Assembly (NCBI GenBank): GCA_029948255.1
Contig: JALIZF010001939.1
Coordinates: forward strand, 725,001-789,000
Length of the DNA: 64,000 bases
Direction of reading: 5' to 3'
From: Telmatactis stephensoni
Lineage: Eukaryota > Cnidaria > Anthozoa > Actiniaria > Isophelliidae
Shown here: positions 20,601-32,800 of the stretch, in pieces
Position numbering within the stretch: position 1 is the first letter of the stretch
Layout: each line of letters begins with the position of its first letter
The notes under the pieces: generated by a model
Told to the model about the DNA's origin: nothing
The model's input: the letters and a program-made list of their open reading frames with translations, nothing else
Databases searched by the model: none
Program-made: the position numbers and the translations under genes

Positions 20601-23600
20601 ATTTCGATGGCATGAAAACATGTTGATTTACGGCTTTAGGCAAGCAGATGGAATACTCCTCTATTCTAATTCAATTTTGTCCAATTTCTTTTCTAAACAT
20701 TCCACTATTACACTCAATTAAAGTCTGGCCATTACAGAATCGTCCTTCCAATCAAGCGAATCAAGTCAAACACAACAAACAAACAGATTTCACTACGCCT
20801 GCTGTTCAAACTCTTTGGGGTTTCATCGTTTTGGGTTATTCAGTTTATTAAACTATATTATTCTCCCAGTAAAAAGGCCTGGACTGGCACGAGATTGTCA
20901 CCAATAGGTTTTTCACAAGTGTTAAAAGCGATATTCTGCGTGATCGTGTGAAAGAGTGATAGTTAGCGCATTCTCCTAAAACCTTTCTTAAGGCTGTGTT
21001 AAGTACAGATCAGTGTGATTTTTTTACCAAAACGTAAAAGCGCGCCATCGATCTAGAATTCTAATTTTCCAATTCAGTCGCTATCATTCATATAAACCTA
21101 GTTTGGTTGCTTAATCACCTTTAGCCGGAGGTTCACCTGAGTTTTACCATTAATAATGAAGTTTCCCGATAGTTAAAGATGCGAAGAGCGAGATCAAAAT
21201 GTAGTTTTGATAAGATAAATCGATTGTGACCTGTTTGTTTTTTTGCCGGTATTCGCGGAATCAAATTTGATTGATACATTTCTGTCCAAGTTTATTTACG
21301 GATTTGTTGCGCGTAAAGCATCTTCAGTGTTCGCTAAACTATATGTGATGTTTCAAAGCAAAGAGATCCAGGAGGATTCAAAAGCCGGAGAATAAATGTC
21401 TCGAATGTTTAATTTGTTATCTTATTTTTGAATATTCAATAATGTTACTTGGCTAGGCCTCTTGTTTTCCTCAAAAGAGCTCTAAACTCGATCGATGAAT
21501 TGATAAGCCAAGTTAGACTCCCCTTTAACTAATAACTTAATAAAAACATTTATTCATCGAAAACATTGTAGTTTCCCAATTTGATTACCCAACAAAGGAG
21601 ACCTTGATTGGAATTCTTCTCGAGCAATATTGTCTTTAACAATATTTTAATTTATAAACAAGTAGCTATATAAGCTAAACATTATCTCAAGCGGTTTTAC
21701 ATTGCTATACGTGCATACTATTACAGGTGGAAATCTCCGGTGTTATCTTATCCAGAATAATCTGAGATATTGACGGCGCGACATATCGAGACTCCATTTC
21801 GAGCACTTTAACTATTTAAACTTCTACCCTATCTAGAACACAAGTGTCTACTTTAACTAAAGATACTAAAAGATTGTCATGCAGATCAAAAGTGCGAATC
21901 TTCAGTTGACTCGAATGAAGAAAAGGGCGTTGTTGATGCGTTTGGATTCGCATTGTGTTTGAATAATGGAAACCCCGGCCGGCATGTATACAAGTCTCGT
22001 AGGATAATATATGAAATTTTAAATAGAAAAAGTGGAAAACCTCTAAAGCGTCACGAAAGAAAGCCAATGTGATGTTGAAAGCCAGTAAAATGAATGGATG
22101 ATCAGAAAGCCAATAATATGCTAAAAAGACATTCTAAAACAACAAAGAACAAAATAAGAAAATTAAACTTAGCTAAGCTGTTGAAATTCAAACAAATTTA
22201 GTTTCAGTATTGTTTAAATAAAACGAAGGGTTTGCTTTTCTTTATGAAAAGTTCATCTTCGTTTATTTGATAGAGCTGGTGAAATTCAGAGAAAATCCGC
22301 AGTTTCACTGGAATACATAGTTATATACAGTTCTGGTTTCAGTGACCACTGATGTCAACAAAATCATACGAACAGTGCCCTTTTTCGTATAAAGGTTCAT
22401 GTTTATTTGATGGTTTTTGAGTGGTCTATTGTTCATAAGTAAAGTTATTCTCAAGTCAAAAAAGAATGAGTTTTGGGCACAAACCTCGATAACAATCTAC
22501 AAAGAACTTCTTAATCCTGACAGATATCTTTCCATCGCACGTGTTCTTGTCATAAATCACAATTAATAGTATCACAATAAACACAACACTCTGAAAAATC
22601 GTGTCAAAATCGAATCCCCGTACCATCGAACATATTTTCCTGATTTTGTTAAAGTTTATTTTTCTAATTTCTTTCTTTGCTAAAAAAACACTTTGAACTA
22701 AGTACACAATGTGCTACCGTAAAGCCGGACCAGCTGCAAAGCACGCATTATTTCGGTAGCTTTGACCAATTGTCGTCTTCAGTAGTCTCTAATAATGATA
22801 ATTTGTCGTAATAGAAAATGGTATCAATTTTGATTAATGCCACAATGTTGTTCAATAGGACTCCTGTACGAACATTGTGTTATTCAAATCGATTTTATAG
22901 GGCGACTTCAAATTTCAATTGAATGTTAATTAGAAAAGCTTCAATAGTCTAATTGTATTGATAAGCAATTCAGCAACTCGTCTATATAAGTAAATTAGCA
23001 AAAGACACTCTATACAGCAGAGGATTTGCTCGGGTCTAGTTTTAAGCTCAGCCATAAAGAGAATTAGAAAATATCGTAGATTCAAGATCACACTTTGAGA
23101 AGACTGAAGAAACTGTAGGTATATACTTTTCAGCTTTTGGACACCACAGACAAATTCCTTTGCCTATAGCGTAGCATCTCTCAAAACTACGTACAAGTTT
23201 CAATTGTGAATCTGGTTTTAAAGCTCTTTATATATTAATAGTCAGCTAAATATAGAAAAAGACTTTTTTATAGCCAATTTCACATCTCGGATTCTGCCGA
23301 CATTTGCTGAGAGACAAAAGGTTTTGCTGTTGTGATTTGTTAGTTTGTAGTTCTTTGAATTATACAGAGTTATACACAAAGATGACATAATCCTTATTTT
23401 TGATAACGTTTACAATAGAGGTACTTTAGCACGAATCCAAGAGACTTATCTTAATAACCTTGTATATGGACACGTGTACTCTAATCTTTATATCAGACAA
23501 AAAATATGAATCTAAAATACGCACACCCTTCTCTAAGTCTTTCATTCCTACAATAGCTGTGAGTAAAAGGGTCAGTAAGAGTTAGTTCTGCCTTTTTAAA

Positions 23601-24562
23601 ATGTCAAAAATATTCTTTCCCTTATAATTGCATTTGTGACCTTGGCATAGCGCACTTCGTTATATATAACAAACGTAGACGAGATCGAAGAGCAATCATA
23701 GAGGTAATTTTACACTGGCTTACGATCTGAGCGCAAGGTTCCTTGTTGCAATTAAATCGGCGTCCGAAACCTCGAGGAAAAGTCGAGAAACCGCAATAAC
23801 AAGAAACAAGAACAAGCGACAAGAAGTAGAAACCAAAAGGCGGAAAAAAAGCGAGCGCGAGCGCACATCCGGGACCTGCGGTGCACAATTTTTTCATCTT
23901 TTACTCAGTGAAATATGAAAAATACGAGTGTTTTAGTTTCCGGTAAAATACTGACATCAATAAAATAATGAAGATTTTTTAACAATCTTCACGCATCTAG
24001 TTTAACATCAATAAACGCAAATCAACTATTTCAATTTTAGGTAACATGCCTTCTCCCCAATCAAGCAAAGACTTCGTTTTCTCAAAATTCAGTCATGGAA
24101 GGATATTCGAGCCTGCAGACCAAGTGACCAGCTTCCCCAGTTCTCTTCCAGATGGATTTCGGTTGATTAGCGTTGCCATGGGCACGGGAAGCCATTACGC
24201 TGTTATGAGTTGTCAGAAGGTGGTACTGAAGGGTACAAGGTTTGGTCCTTACACGGGTAGTCACGTGAAACCTAGTGACGTGCTTGTAGGACAGGATAAC
24301 GCTCAAATGTGGGAGGTAAGATATACAGGGTGTCTCAAAAGTTTTTGCCCCTGGTTTTAACTGCAATAGCTGTTTATTAACTGGCCCTTGAACTACCCCA
24401 GTTCTTAGGAATTATTCTAGTATTTATGTGAGGATTTTCAGCAGTCTGCCTGACATTTTTTGATCGTTGATGTTGTTGTTGCTGCTGATCTTCAATGACA
24501 GAGAGGGAGAGGGCAACGAAGAGGGACGGTAAGAGAGGGAAGGAGAGAGAGAGCTCCAGAGC

Positions 24563-24635
<73 letters not shown>

Positions 24636-26201
24636 GGAGGGGTAGGATAGACCACAGTGAAAACAGAGGATTGCCACAGGCCTTCAATATTTTTTTTAAA
24701 CATCTCAACAGGTCTACAAAGATGGTAGACTCACTCATTATATTGATGGCACTACAGACGCTAACAACTGGATGAAATTTGTCAACTGTGCACGCCAGTC
24801 ATCCGAACAAAACCTATCACTAATTCAAGACAACGATCAGCTGTACTACGAGGCGAGTCGGGACATCTATTGTGGCGAGGAATTGTTAGTCTGGTATGGG
24901 AAATCATACGAGATGTACATGGGTATTCCTGTAGGCATAAAGCAAAACTTGGCTAGTAAACCAGTCGAGTGCAAAAAGGAAACCATCCAAGGTAAGTAGT
25001 TTGATACAAGTTCGCATATTTTGGATAGTCAGTAATTAAAGATTTCTAGACTACGTCCACAATCTGCATAAATTTTAAAAAGCATCTTTTTCCGTTTTCG
25101 CACAAAAGAAAAAAAAACTCGGTCATTCTAGTGTGGACGGAACGCCAAAACGTATCATAAAGTATACGTTTTCGCATATCATAAAGTCTACGTTTTCAAA
25201 CAAAAATACACTGCAGGTGTGGACGTTGCCTATTGCGTGCTATTGGTTTTTTGTCGCAGTGTCAAGATTTCTTGTAGCATATATTTTTGTGTGGTGCACT
25301 GTTCCAGTTATTAGAAGTACCTTGTGTAAAAACCACGTTGCCTTTGTTGCATTTTTTGCGTATATTCTTGCGACGCACGCGTAAAATATCTGCAGTTAAA
25401 ACGTCGTCTTTAACTCGAATGCAGTTTGAAGAGCTGCATCACTTATAAGTGCTTTATTTTCAGTACGTGCAAACTCTCAAATTTCTCTGTCCATGTTTTT
25501 CAGGTACAACGGGAAACTACACATGCGACCACTGCAATAAAGTCTTTGCATATAAATACTACCGTGACAGACATCTCAAGTACACAAGATGTGTTGACCA
25601 AGGGAACCGTCGCTTCCCATGTTCGTTGTGTGACAGATCGTTCGACAAGCGTGACCGACTGCGCATCCACGTTCTTCACGTGCATGAAAAGCACAGACCT
25701 CATCAGTGCACGGTTTGTGACAAACGCTTCTCGCAGTCTTCCAGCCTCAACAAACACATGCGCGTCCACAGTGGAGAGCGACCGTACAGATGTCCTCACT
25801 GCGAGAAGGCATTCACGGCTTCTTCCATCCTGCGCACGCACATCCGACAACATAGCGGAGAGAAGCCATTCAAGTGCAAGCACTGCGGGCGCGCATTTGC
25901 GTCACACGCTGCGCATGATAGTCACGTGCGTCGCACGCATACCAAAGAAAAGCCATGCGTGTGTGAGTATTGCGGGAAAGCATTTGCGCAGTCGTACGAG
26001 TTAAAGTTTCACATCAATATGCACACTGGTGCTAAGCCTTACACGTGTGAGAAGTGTGGCCGAGGATTCTCTAGTCCTTCGTCTCGTGATCGTCACCGAG
26101 CGAACTTCGATTGCACTACGAGGAAAAATCGAGCTCCAAAGGTCATGCGAAAAAGCAACCAGCTGATTGGACAAATGCCATCTACTGTGCTTCAATCTTG
26201 A
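17631..26201 (+). CDS. PRDM14: PRDM14-like PR-domain zinc-finger transcriptional regulator
   Basis: Nuclear DNA-binding regulator of the PRDM14 class, which recruits ETO/MTG corepressors in vertebrates. Exons: 17631-17640 (tentative; MTE plus one base), 18217-18402, 24041-24315, 24712-24991, 25504-26201; 482 aa (human 571). The second exon encodes FPISELDSLLYGYYSL, resembling the conserved EDL-LYG segment upstream of the vertebrate PRDM14 PR domain. Its phase-1 donor joins exactly to 24041 across a 5.6-kb intron, so the ATG at 24046 is probably internal. The PR domain follows: GTRFGPYTG, MWE/VYKDGRLTHYIDG, NWMKFVNCAR, EQNL, GEELLVWYGKSYE. The last exon carries seven fingers: an atypical C2HC first finger, five C2H2 fingers (RDRLRIHVLHVHEK, SSSLNKHMRVHSGE, SSILRTHIRQHSGE, SHAAHDSHVRRTH) and a degenerate C2HC last one. 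Linkers match PRDM14 closely. PR domains of this class usually lack strong methyltransferase activity. Polyadenylation signal AATAAA is at 26214. Confidence 0.9.
18403..24040 (+). other. 5.6-kb intron of the PRDM14-like gene
   Basis: Bounded by AG/GTACAT (18402/18403) and a TCAATTTTAG acceptor (24031-24040). No coding sequence was recognised. It contains scattered AT-rich unique sequence, a short GGGTTTCT triplication (about 19870-19900) and, at 23757-23898, the inverted partner of the 13653-13793 repeat. As the largest intron in the window beside a developmental regulator, it is a candidate for enhancers, but nothing in the sequence proves that. Confidence 0.6.
23757..23898 (-). repeat. Dispersed repeat with GCGCTCGCGC core, copy B (inverted)
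   Basis: Reverse-complement counterpart of 13653-13793: AATCGGCGTCCGAAACCTCG, AGCGCGAGCGC and CACATCCGGGACCTGCGGT blocks in mirrored order, with divergence and small indels between them. Confidence 0.8.
24485..24645. repeat. (GA)n microsatellite
   Basis: GA/GAGG-rich tract, almost pure GA from about 24560 to 24633, within the intron separating the two PR-domain exons. It creates spurious Leu/Ser-repeat frames on the minus strand. Confidence 0.95.
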
Positions 26202-26213
26202 CTGTAATACATT

Positions 26214-26219
26214 AATAAA
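26214..26219 (+). terminator. Polyadenylation signal of the PRDM14-like gene
   Basis: AATAAA 13 bp after the stop codon. It is unusually close, but later AT-rich sequence could hold alternatives. Confidence 0.5.
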
Positions 26220-26699
26220 ATCAATTGTCTTTGGCTAATTTATTGATGGATTAAAATTCTAGATTATATATATTCATGCATTTTGTAATTTAATGAAAGT
26301 GTGCAAATTTTTGTTCATACAATAGAAAATGAAATATAATTTATTTCCATATTTATTTTCATATTCATATGGTGTCTTCACTCTCATGTACTATAAATGG
26401 CCAAGTATGTATGCAGATTGGAAAAAAACCTCATTCACAAATCAATAGATTGACCTACACACATAAAAAGACGTCAAGCCTGGAACATTTCCACTCATCC
26501 ACGGAATTGTATTCATTAATCCAGTTTGCTGAACACCATAGTTTTTTCCCCCAACAATAACAATTTTTGATTTGGCTCAAATAAGACATATCTACATAGC
26601 AACTTTTTTTAAGGCGAGGGATAACTTTTTGAATAAGCCCTCAGGAGAAGAGGCTGAACATATTTAGCCATTTATGGAAGGACCTCCACACATTCTATA

Positions 26700-26897
26700 T
26701 AAATCAATTATATCAAATAATTGGCAACTTGCATTATTTTAATTGGGTCACATACTACAACTACCAGAATACTTTCCCCACTTTCAGTTTGTAAAGTAAT
26801 TCATGTTAATTGTTCTACTATTCTCAAGAGGGAATAAAAATATGAATAAGAAAGTGAATCCATAAAGCATTATGGTAATTGCAGTAAAATGACATCA
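26700..26897. mobile_element. MITE family with TACCAGAATGCTTT ends, copy A
   Basis: Matches 40465-40645 in inverted orientation over about 180 bp (GGCAACTTGCATTATT, ACTACCAGAAT.CTTTCCCC, GTTCTACTATTCTCAAGA, AAGCATT.TGGTA). Located between the convergent PRDM14-like and COASY genes. The rest of this intergenic interval (26220-27554) shows nothing recognisable beyond AT-rich sequence. Confidence 0.75.
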
Positions 26898-27554
26898 CCA
26901 TGCAAATCACCAATTATTATGTCAAGGTCACTACCTTGCCAGTCAATCTAATAACTTTATTTTCTATAATAATTTCCAGACAACTGCAATACATGTAACT
27001 GTGGTACTCTACTTCAGTATCCAAATAAAATATATTTGTGTATAAAATGTTATATTTGGTAGTTCTGATTTTCACAACCTTGATAGAGAGTGACAATAAT
27101 ATATATGTACGTGCATATCAATTTTGAATAGAATAAGTGGGGATAGACTGTTTTCACAAGGGTGTACATGCAGCTCAGTCTGAGCCTTGTTTTAAACCAA
27201 ATTTTCAATCTTAGCTGCATTTGCCTTTTGGTGGGTCCATCACCTGATGTCTCAGTAACCCATTTGAATACATTTTCCAGAACCTGAGGGTTCCAGTACA
27301 TAACAATATTACCCTATGAAGTGATATAACAACATATCTAAGATTGCACTTGAAGTCTTGTAAGGTGCAGAAAGATACAGTGGCTCTTGATTGCATGAAA
27401 ACTTTAAAAGACAATGATTTTTGTACAGTAATTTTGAAACTACTTTAGGAACAATGCAAGCTCAAAAATTAGCTTTGAACATTTGTTGTATTTCAGAAAT
27501 GTTATCAACTTTGATATAAAACAGTCAGAATCATCAAAATAGTATGGTATGGTT

Positions 27555-29522
27555 TTAAAGAGCAGATTGATTGGTTGTGTGAGATGATAATCTTTGCTGC
27601 AAGTCTTTCCAGGCTCTTTCAACCTGCTTTTGAGTATACTCGGGTTCCCAGAGGGAACTTAATACAACATGGGCTCTGGAGACCCTTTCTTCATTGCTCA
27701 TCTGTGACCTTATCCTATTAGTTGCCTGCTCTTGCTTGATGCTATCTCTGGAGAGAATCCGTTTGACAGCTTCATCTTCAGGAACCATAGACACCCAAAC
27801 CTCATCAACAACACGATCCCAGCCAGCATCTAGCAACACAGCAGCTTCAACAACACAAACTTTAACACCTTCAGAAGCATAACTTTCAATCTTTTCTTGT
27901 ACCAAGTTTGCTATCTCAGGCCAAACAATGTTGTTGAGCTCAACCAGCTTGGACTTGTCAGCAAACACAATTGGACCCAATGCTTTACGGTTGATTGTAC
28001 CATCACTAGCAACAACTCCAGTTCCAAATGTTTCTATGATCTGGTGATAAGCTTTCTTTCCTGGAGTATATGCCAGATGACCAAGTAGATCACAGTTGAT
28101 TGTCTTGGCACCAAGTTTTTCAATTCTTTTACTAATAGCTGACTTGCCACTGGCAATACCACCGGTGAGTCCTATAACATAGGGTTTACCACTTTGTATA
28201 CCCTGCCTGGGTTTGACTGGCTTTAGAAGTTTTCCAAGGAGCTTGTGTCTTTCTAATGTTGAGCTCATTTTGTCTGAATCACTTGATTTACCAGGGATAT
28301 TACCACTTGTCTCCTCTGTGACAAGATCAATTGCATGCATTTCCAAGTCTTGGAGGCCATTTTTCTGCCTTGCTTCATTGACAAATGTGATTCCATTTTC
28401 TGTCTCTTTGCTGACAATGAGACATTCCAAGTTTGGTTCAGTACCTGCTGGGCCAATGGGATCTGTGATTGGGACTACATTATGCAGCAGACCTGTTGAA
28501 AAATGTCAATGCAAAACATGTTGCATGAACCATCATGTATGAAACATTCCTCATGTCATGTAAAATCATATGTTGCTGCAATTGTGTTGTGCAAGTGTTG
28601 TGCAAGTGCTACTTTTCACAACTGAGTAACAGCAATATGTCTCTCAATGATACTGTGAGATCAATTACAGAAAAAAATGCAGCATGTAACAGTGTCTTTA
28701 TTGCACTACCATTTGCCTTAAAAGGATTTCAATTTTAAACAGAGTTACAGTTTTAGAGCCTCTAGCAGCATGTACTTATCCAAAACTTGCTCAAATACCA
28801 CCCCATCCCCAACCTCCTCCAACTCCATTTGAGAGATATCAACAAAACTAAAAACCTCCATCTGTTTATCAATTCATACCTGGTCTAATGTCCTCAATGA
28901 ATTCTTCCACAATTCTTTTCCTTTCCTCAAAGGGCTCAATAAGTTCTTTCAGCGCCTTTCTCTCCAAAAGAGGTCCATTGCTTAAACCCACTGTGATCTT
29001 GCGTTGACACAGTAGGCAAGCCACGCCCAACAGCAACCTGTGACCATTGTGAATGTGGTCAAAGGTTCCACCTAGTGCCACTTCGTCGTACTCTTTCAGG
29101 GATGGACCACCGTAAGACTCACTCAGTAGGGGTTCTTCATCAACAAGAGTTAAAACCTTGGACCTAATTTCCAAAAGGCCATCATACTTTGATTTTATCC
29201 ATGATTTTACACTCTCTGTACTAACAGTTTCGCCCTCAGTACCCGGTGATTTAAAGAAAAACGCAGCTTCTGGGCGAACAGAAAGGGTTCTGGGTCTATT
29301 TTGACCTAGCTGTGGAAGAAGAAATCGAATATCCAGGTCGGGGTGGTGACAGCCATAAACTTGAACAAGAAGCCAGTAGATGGCTGAAAGACTTGAGTCT
29401 TGTGGTTGATAAACATCTACGTACAAAACCTCCTTGACTTCTTTAGAAGCCAATTTGATTACTTGAGGAATTCTAGTTTTGATCTGAGAAGAATGAAGGA
29501 CTAAAAGCCCACAACGATGCAT
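27555..29522 (-). CDS. COASY: Bifunctional coenzyme A synthase (phosphopantetheine adenylyltransferase / dephospho-CoA kinase)
   Basis: Catalyses the last two steps of CoA synthesis: 4'-phosphopantetheine to dephospho-CoA, then phosphorylation to CoA. Two exons: 28880-29522 and 27555-28492, joined in phase 1 (IRPG/LLHN); 526 aa (human 564). Residues 1-145 form the family's variable N-terminal region. The adenylyltransferase domain has GGTFDHIHNGH at 151-161, the T/HxGH nucleotidyltransferase motif (H156, H161). The linker contains PLLER..LKELIEP and PITDPIGPAG. The kinase domain has the P-loop GLTGGIASGKS at 322-332, then LGHLAYTPG, FGTGVVASDGTINRKALG, VWPEIA, VVEAAVLLDAGW, HVVLSSLWEPE and a C-terminal helix. 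All catalytic motifs are intact. Start codon 29522 is 299 bp from the divergent NAD+ synthetase start, so the two probably share a promoter. Mitochondrial association of vertebrate COASY is known; targeting here is unproven. Confidence 0.96.
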
Positions 29523-29821
29523 TTTGAAACTTTCACAATCTCAGCTGGTTGAGAAATCTCGAAAACCCAGAGACTAATTCAGTCAGGCGTTACTTTTGTA
29601 ACACGAAGGAGACTGGGATCTATACATCTGCTGACCACAATTCTCGTGGGCGCCTATTGGAAAGTAAATTTAATTTGGATTCCCCAAATTCATTTGAATT
29701 TACCAAAGAAGAAAAAATTCCTCAAGTTTAGCAATTTTGCCACTGTATTCAAGCTAAGGCGTGTATCTTGAAGGGTACCTAGTAAGCAGTCTTCATATAT
29801 CTGAGTGGATCTTAAGAGCAA
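29523..29821. promoter_or_regulatory. Bidirectional promoter region, COASY / NADSYN1
   Basis: 299 bp between the two divergent start codons, including both 5' UTRs. No TATA box is obvious at a useful distance, and no YY1-like CGCCAT motif was seen here. The shared-promoter role is inferred from geometry alone. Confidence 0.6.
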
Positions 29822-32800
29822 ATGCGTCGAAGGGTGACCCTCGCTTCCTGTTGCCTCAACCAGTGGGCTCTGGACTTCGAAGGCAACGTGAAACGAATTA
29901 TCGAAAGTATCCAAATAGCCAAAGAGCATGGAGCGTCGTACAGGCTTGGACCTGAGCTCGAAATCTGTGGATATGGCTGCTCGGATCATTTCTACGAGAG
30001 TGACACGTTGACTCACTCGTTGCAAGGTCTGGCGTACTTATTGAAGTCTCCCTTGACAAGGGGTCTCATATGCGATGTGGGAATGCCTTTAATGTACAAG
30101 AACGTTCGATACAATTGTAGAGTGATATTTGTCAATGGTAAAATACTTCTTATTCGACCTAAAATGACGTTATGCAATGATGGAAATTACAGAGAAGGTA
30201 GATGGTTTACCCCATGGACCAAGGTATGTTCGTAATCAATTATTAACCCTCGGTTTTAATAATAAATGAAAAACCATTCAATAAGCAGGCAGGAGACGTC
30301 TGAATGGCTCAATAAACATAAACTTTTCTATTAAAATCCCTTTTTCAACACCTGTTTGCATGTAGGTTTATAGGGAGTCGAAAAAGAGTAGTAGAAATAA
30401 TAATACAATTGTAAAAAGTTTTGGCGCTAAAAAAGATGTAGATAAGAATCATTTGAATATATAAAAAACAGGTGTTTGAGAAGACTGATGACCCTCATAT
30501 AAGGATGTCAAATTGTGATCAAAATAGTGAAGACGTTTTGTGTAAATATTTTTTATTTAGCTTTCCCTCAAAAGTAGGAACACCATAACATCTCTTGCCA
30601 GTTACATTGGGCCCTAAAGTGTGGTAAGCCAAGGCCAGACCACATGGTCATAGAGACAGACACAGGGAACTCTGCTGTAGGGTTCATATGTAAAAAAATC
30701 TGATGACTAAACATCCTCGTCTGGGAAGACATGAAAGTCTATCTTTTTCAGTTTCAGTTTCAATTTCAGTTTCAATTTAATAGTGCCCAAATACAGAAGT
30801 AAACTTATCCTAGCTCAGTTGATCAGCAGTCAATAATGATAAATAGTGCAAATAATGAATAACATAACTTAATTAATATTGTCTAGTTTTGTCACATTGA
30901 TCATATTTAAATCTCTCATTAGGCAAGAACAACTGAAGACTTTCCATTACCAAAACTCATCTCAGAAATAACTGGACAAGCTTCTGTTCCTTTTGGCGAT
31001 GGTGTTATTTCTACACCAGATACATGTATTGGAAGTGAAGTCTGTGAAGAAATGTATAGTGTTGACAGTCATCATGTTCCCATGGCGATGGATGGTGTGG
31101 AAATCATAACCAATGGTAGCGGAAGTTATTATCAACTGAGAAAGCTTGAAAAAAGAGTGAAGCTTGCTACATCAGCAACATTTAAGGTAAACATGGCCAT
31201 GTTTTCCAGAGATTTGGAAGTAAGCAGCCTCAAAATTGAAGTAGCCAGCAATGGACTTCTTTAGGTTCAGATGTAAATTGCCTATTTCAGACATTCCATG
31301 TGACATTCTCTTAAGAACTGAAGGGATGTCCATAGAAATGGCCTTAGTGACTTTTGCTGTGCAAGTGTTTATACGTGTAGTTTTACCACAGGAAAGTCAA
31401 GTGATAAAAAATCATCAAAAAAGTCACTTCAGCCATTTTCATGGGCATCCCTTCAAATATTCTTTTCTGGCAACATTATCTTAGCAATAACAACTTTGTT
31501 AACAATAAACAGATACAGTTGAAGCTCTTATATTTTGAACACCTTGGGAATTTGAATGTGGTCACAACTACAGCTGGACAGGGCATTAGAACAATAGCTT
31601 GACTAGTCATTTGCCAGAGCTTTTAGCATGAGCTAAGGTAAAAGGTTGCAGAAAACAAAGCTGAAAGTACTTACAAGTGTGGTCACTTATGAGAGCTATT
31701 GCTTTTTACAGAGTTTGAACACTTGACAATAAATTCAAACAGGGTTTTACAGTGGTGCTCTCAACTAGAGCTGTTGGCTTATGAGAGTGGTCACAAGGAG
31801 AGCTTTGACTTTAGTATCTTGTCTTAATATCTCAAGTAGACTCTGACTCTATTTTATATTTTTTCAGGGTGGTGGAATATATATGTATTCTAACCTACGT
31901 GGATGTGATGGTGAAAGAGTCTACTATGATGGCTGCTGCATGATAGTTGTCAACGGCCACGTTGTTGCACAAGGCACACAGTTTTCCCTGAAAGAAGTTG
32001 AAGTAGTCACTGCAACAGTTGATTTGGATGAAGTCCGCTCCTACCGTTCCTCCTCGCCAACATATAGTCTGGCGGCAGAGACATTTGGTCCAAGTTTTCC
32101 AAGAATCAACACTGATTTTATGGTCTCCAAGGAGGATGACTTTACAGTGCCAATTTCAACACCCATCAAAGTTCATTATCACTCAGCTGAGGAAGAAATA
32201 AGCCTTGGTCCAGCTTGTTGGTTGTGGGATTACTTGCGAAGGAGTGGTCAAGCTGGGTTTTTACTGCCATTAAGTGGAGGTATGTAGTGCCGATATTAAT
32301 CATCCTTCAGAAGGATTGATGGATTGAGAAGCCATTTGTATTTCAGTAGCCATGCTATTTGGGTTCCCTGTGTTCCATTGCACAGGTAGCCCAGTTACCT
32401 CTCTACAGTCACTCCATTAAAAATGCAAATGTTGTCTTTCATCAAAAGGAATGATGGATGTTCCATTTGGGTTACCTGTGTTCCATTGCACAGGTAGCCC
32501 AATAAGCATTCTCTAGTGTCTCATAAAATGTTCTCTGTTATTGAAGGGATTGATAGTTCATCAACTGCATGCGTTGTGGCATCCATGTGTCATTTGGTTT
32601 GTCAAGCTGTTAAAAATGGTGATCAGCAGGCATTAGAAGACGTACAAAACATTGTACGTGACAGGTCTGTACATAACTAATTTGAAATAACTCTGTTTTC
32701 ATCTGACTTTTTTGTTCTACATAAATATGACGTTTCGACTCTCACTCGAGTCTTCAACAGTTTAACCGTTAGTTGCGCAAGGAGGCCAATAGAAAGACAA

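Noticed and set aside
24377..24738. Leu/Ser repeat frames on the minus strand
   Set aside because: Translation of a (GA)n microsatellite inside the PRDM14 intron.
25426..26004. Alternative frames over the zinc-finger exon
   Set aside because: Shadows of the PRDM14 last exon, whose frame shows seven regular zinc fingers.
28213..28542. Plus-strand frame opposite COASY
   Set aside because: Antisense shadow of the second COASY exon.
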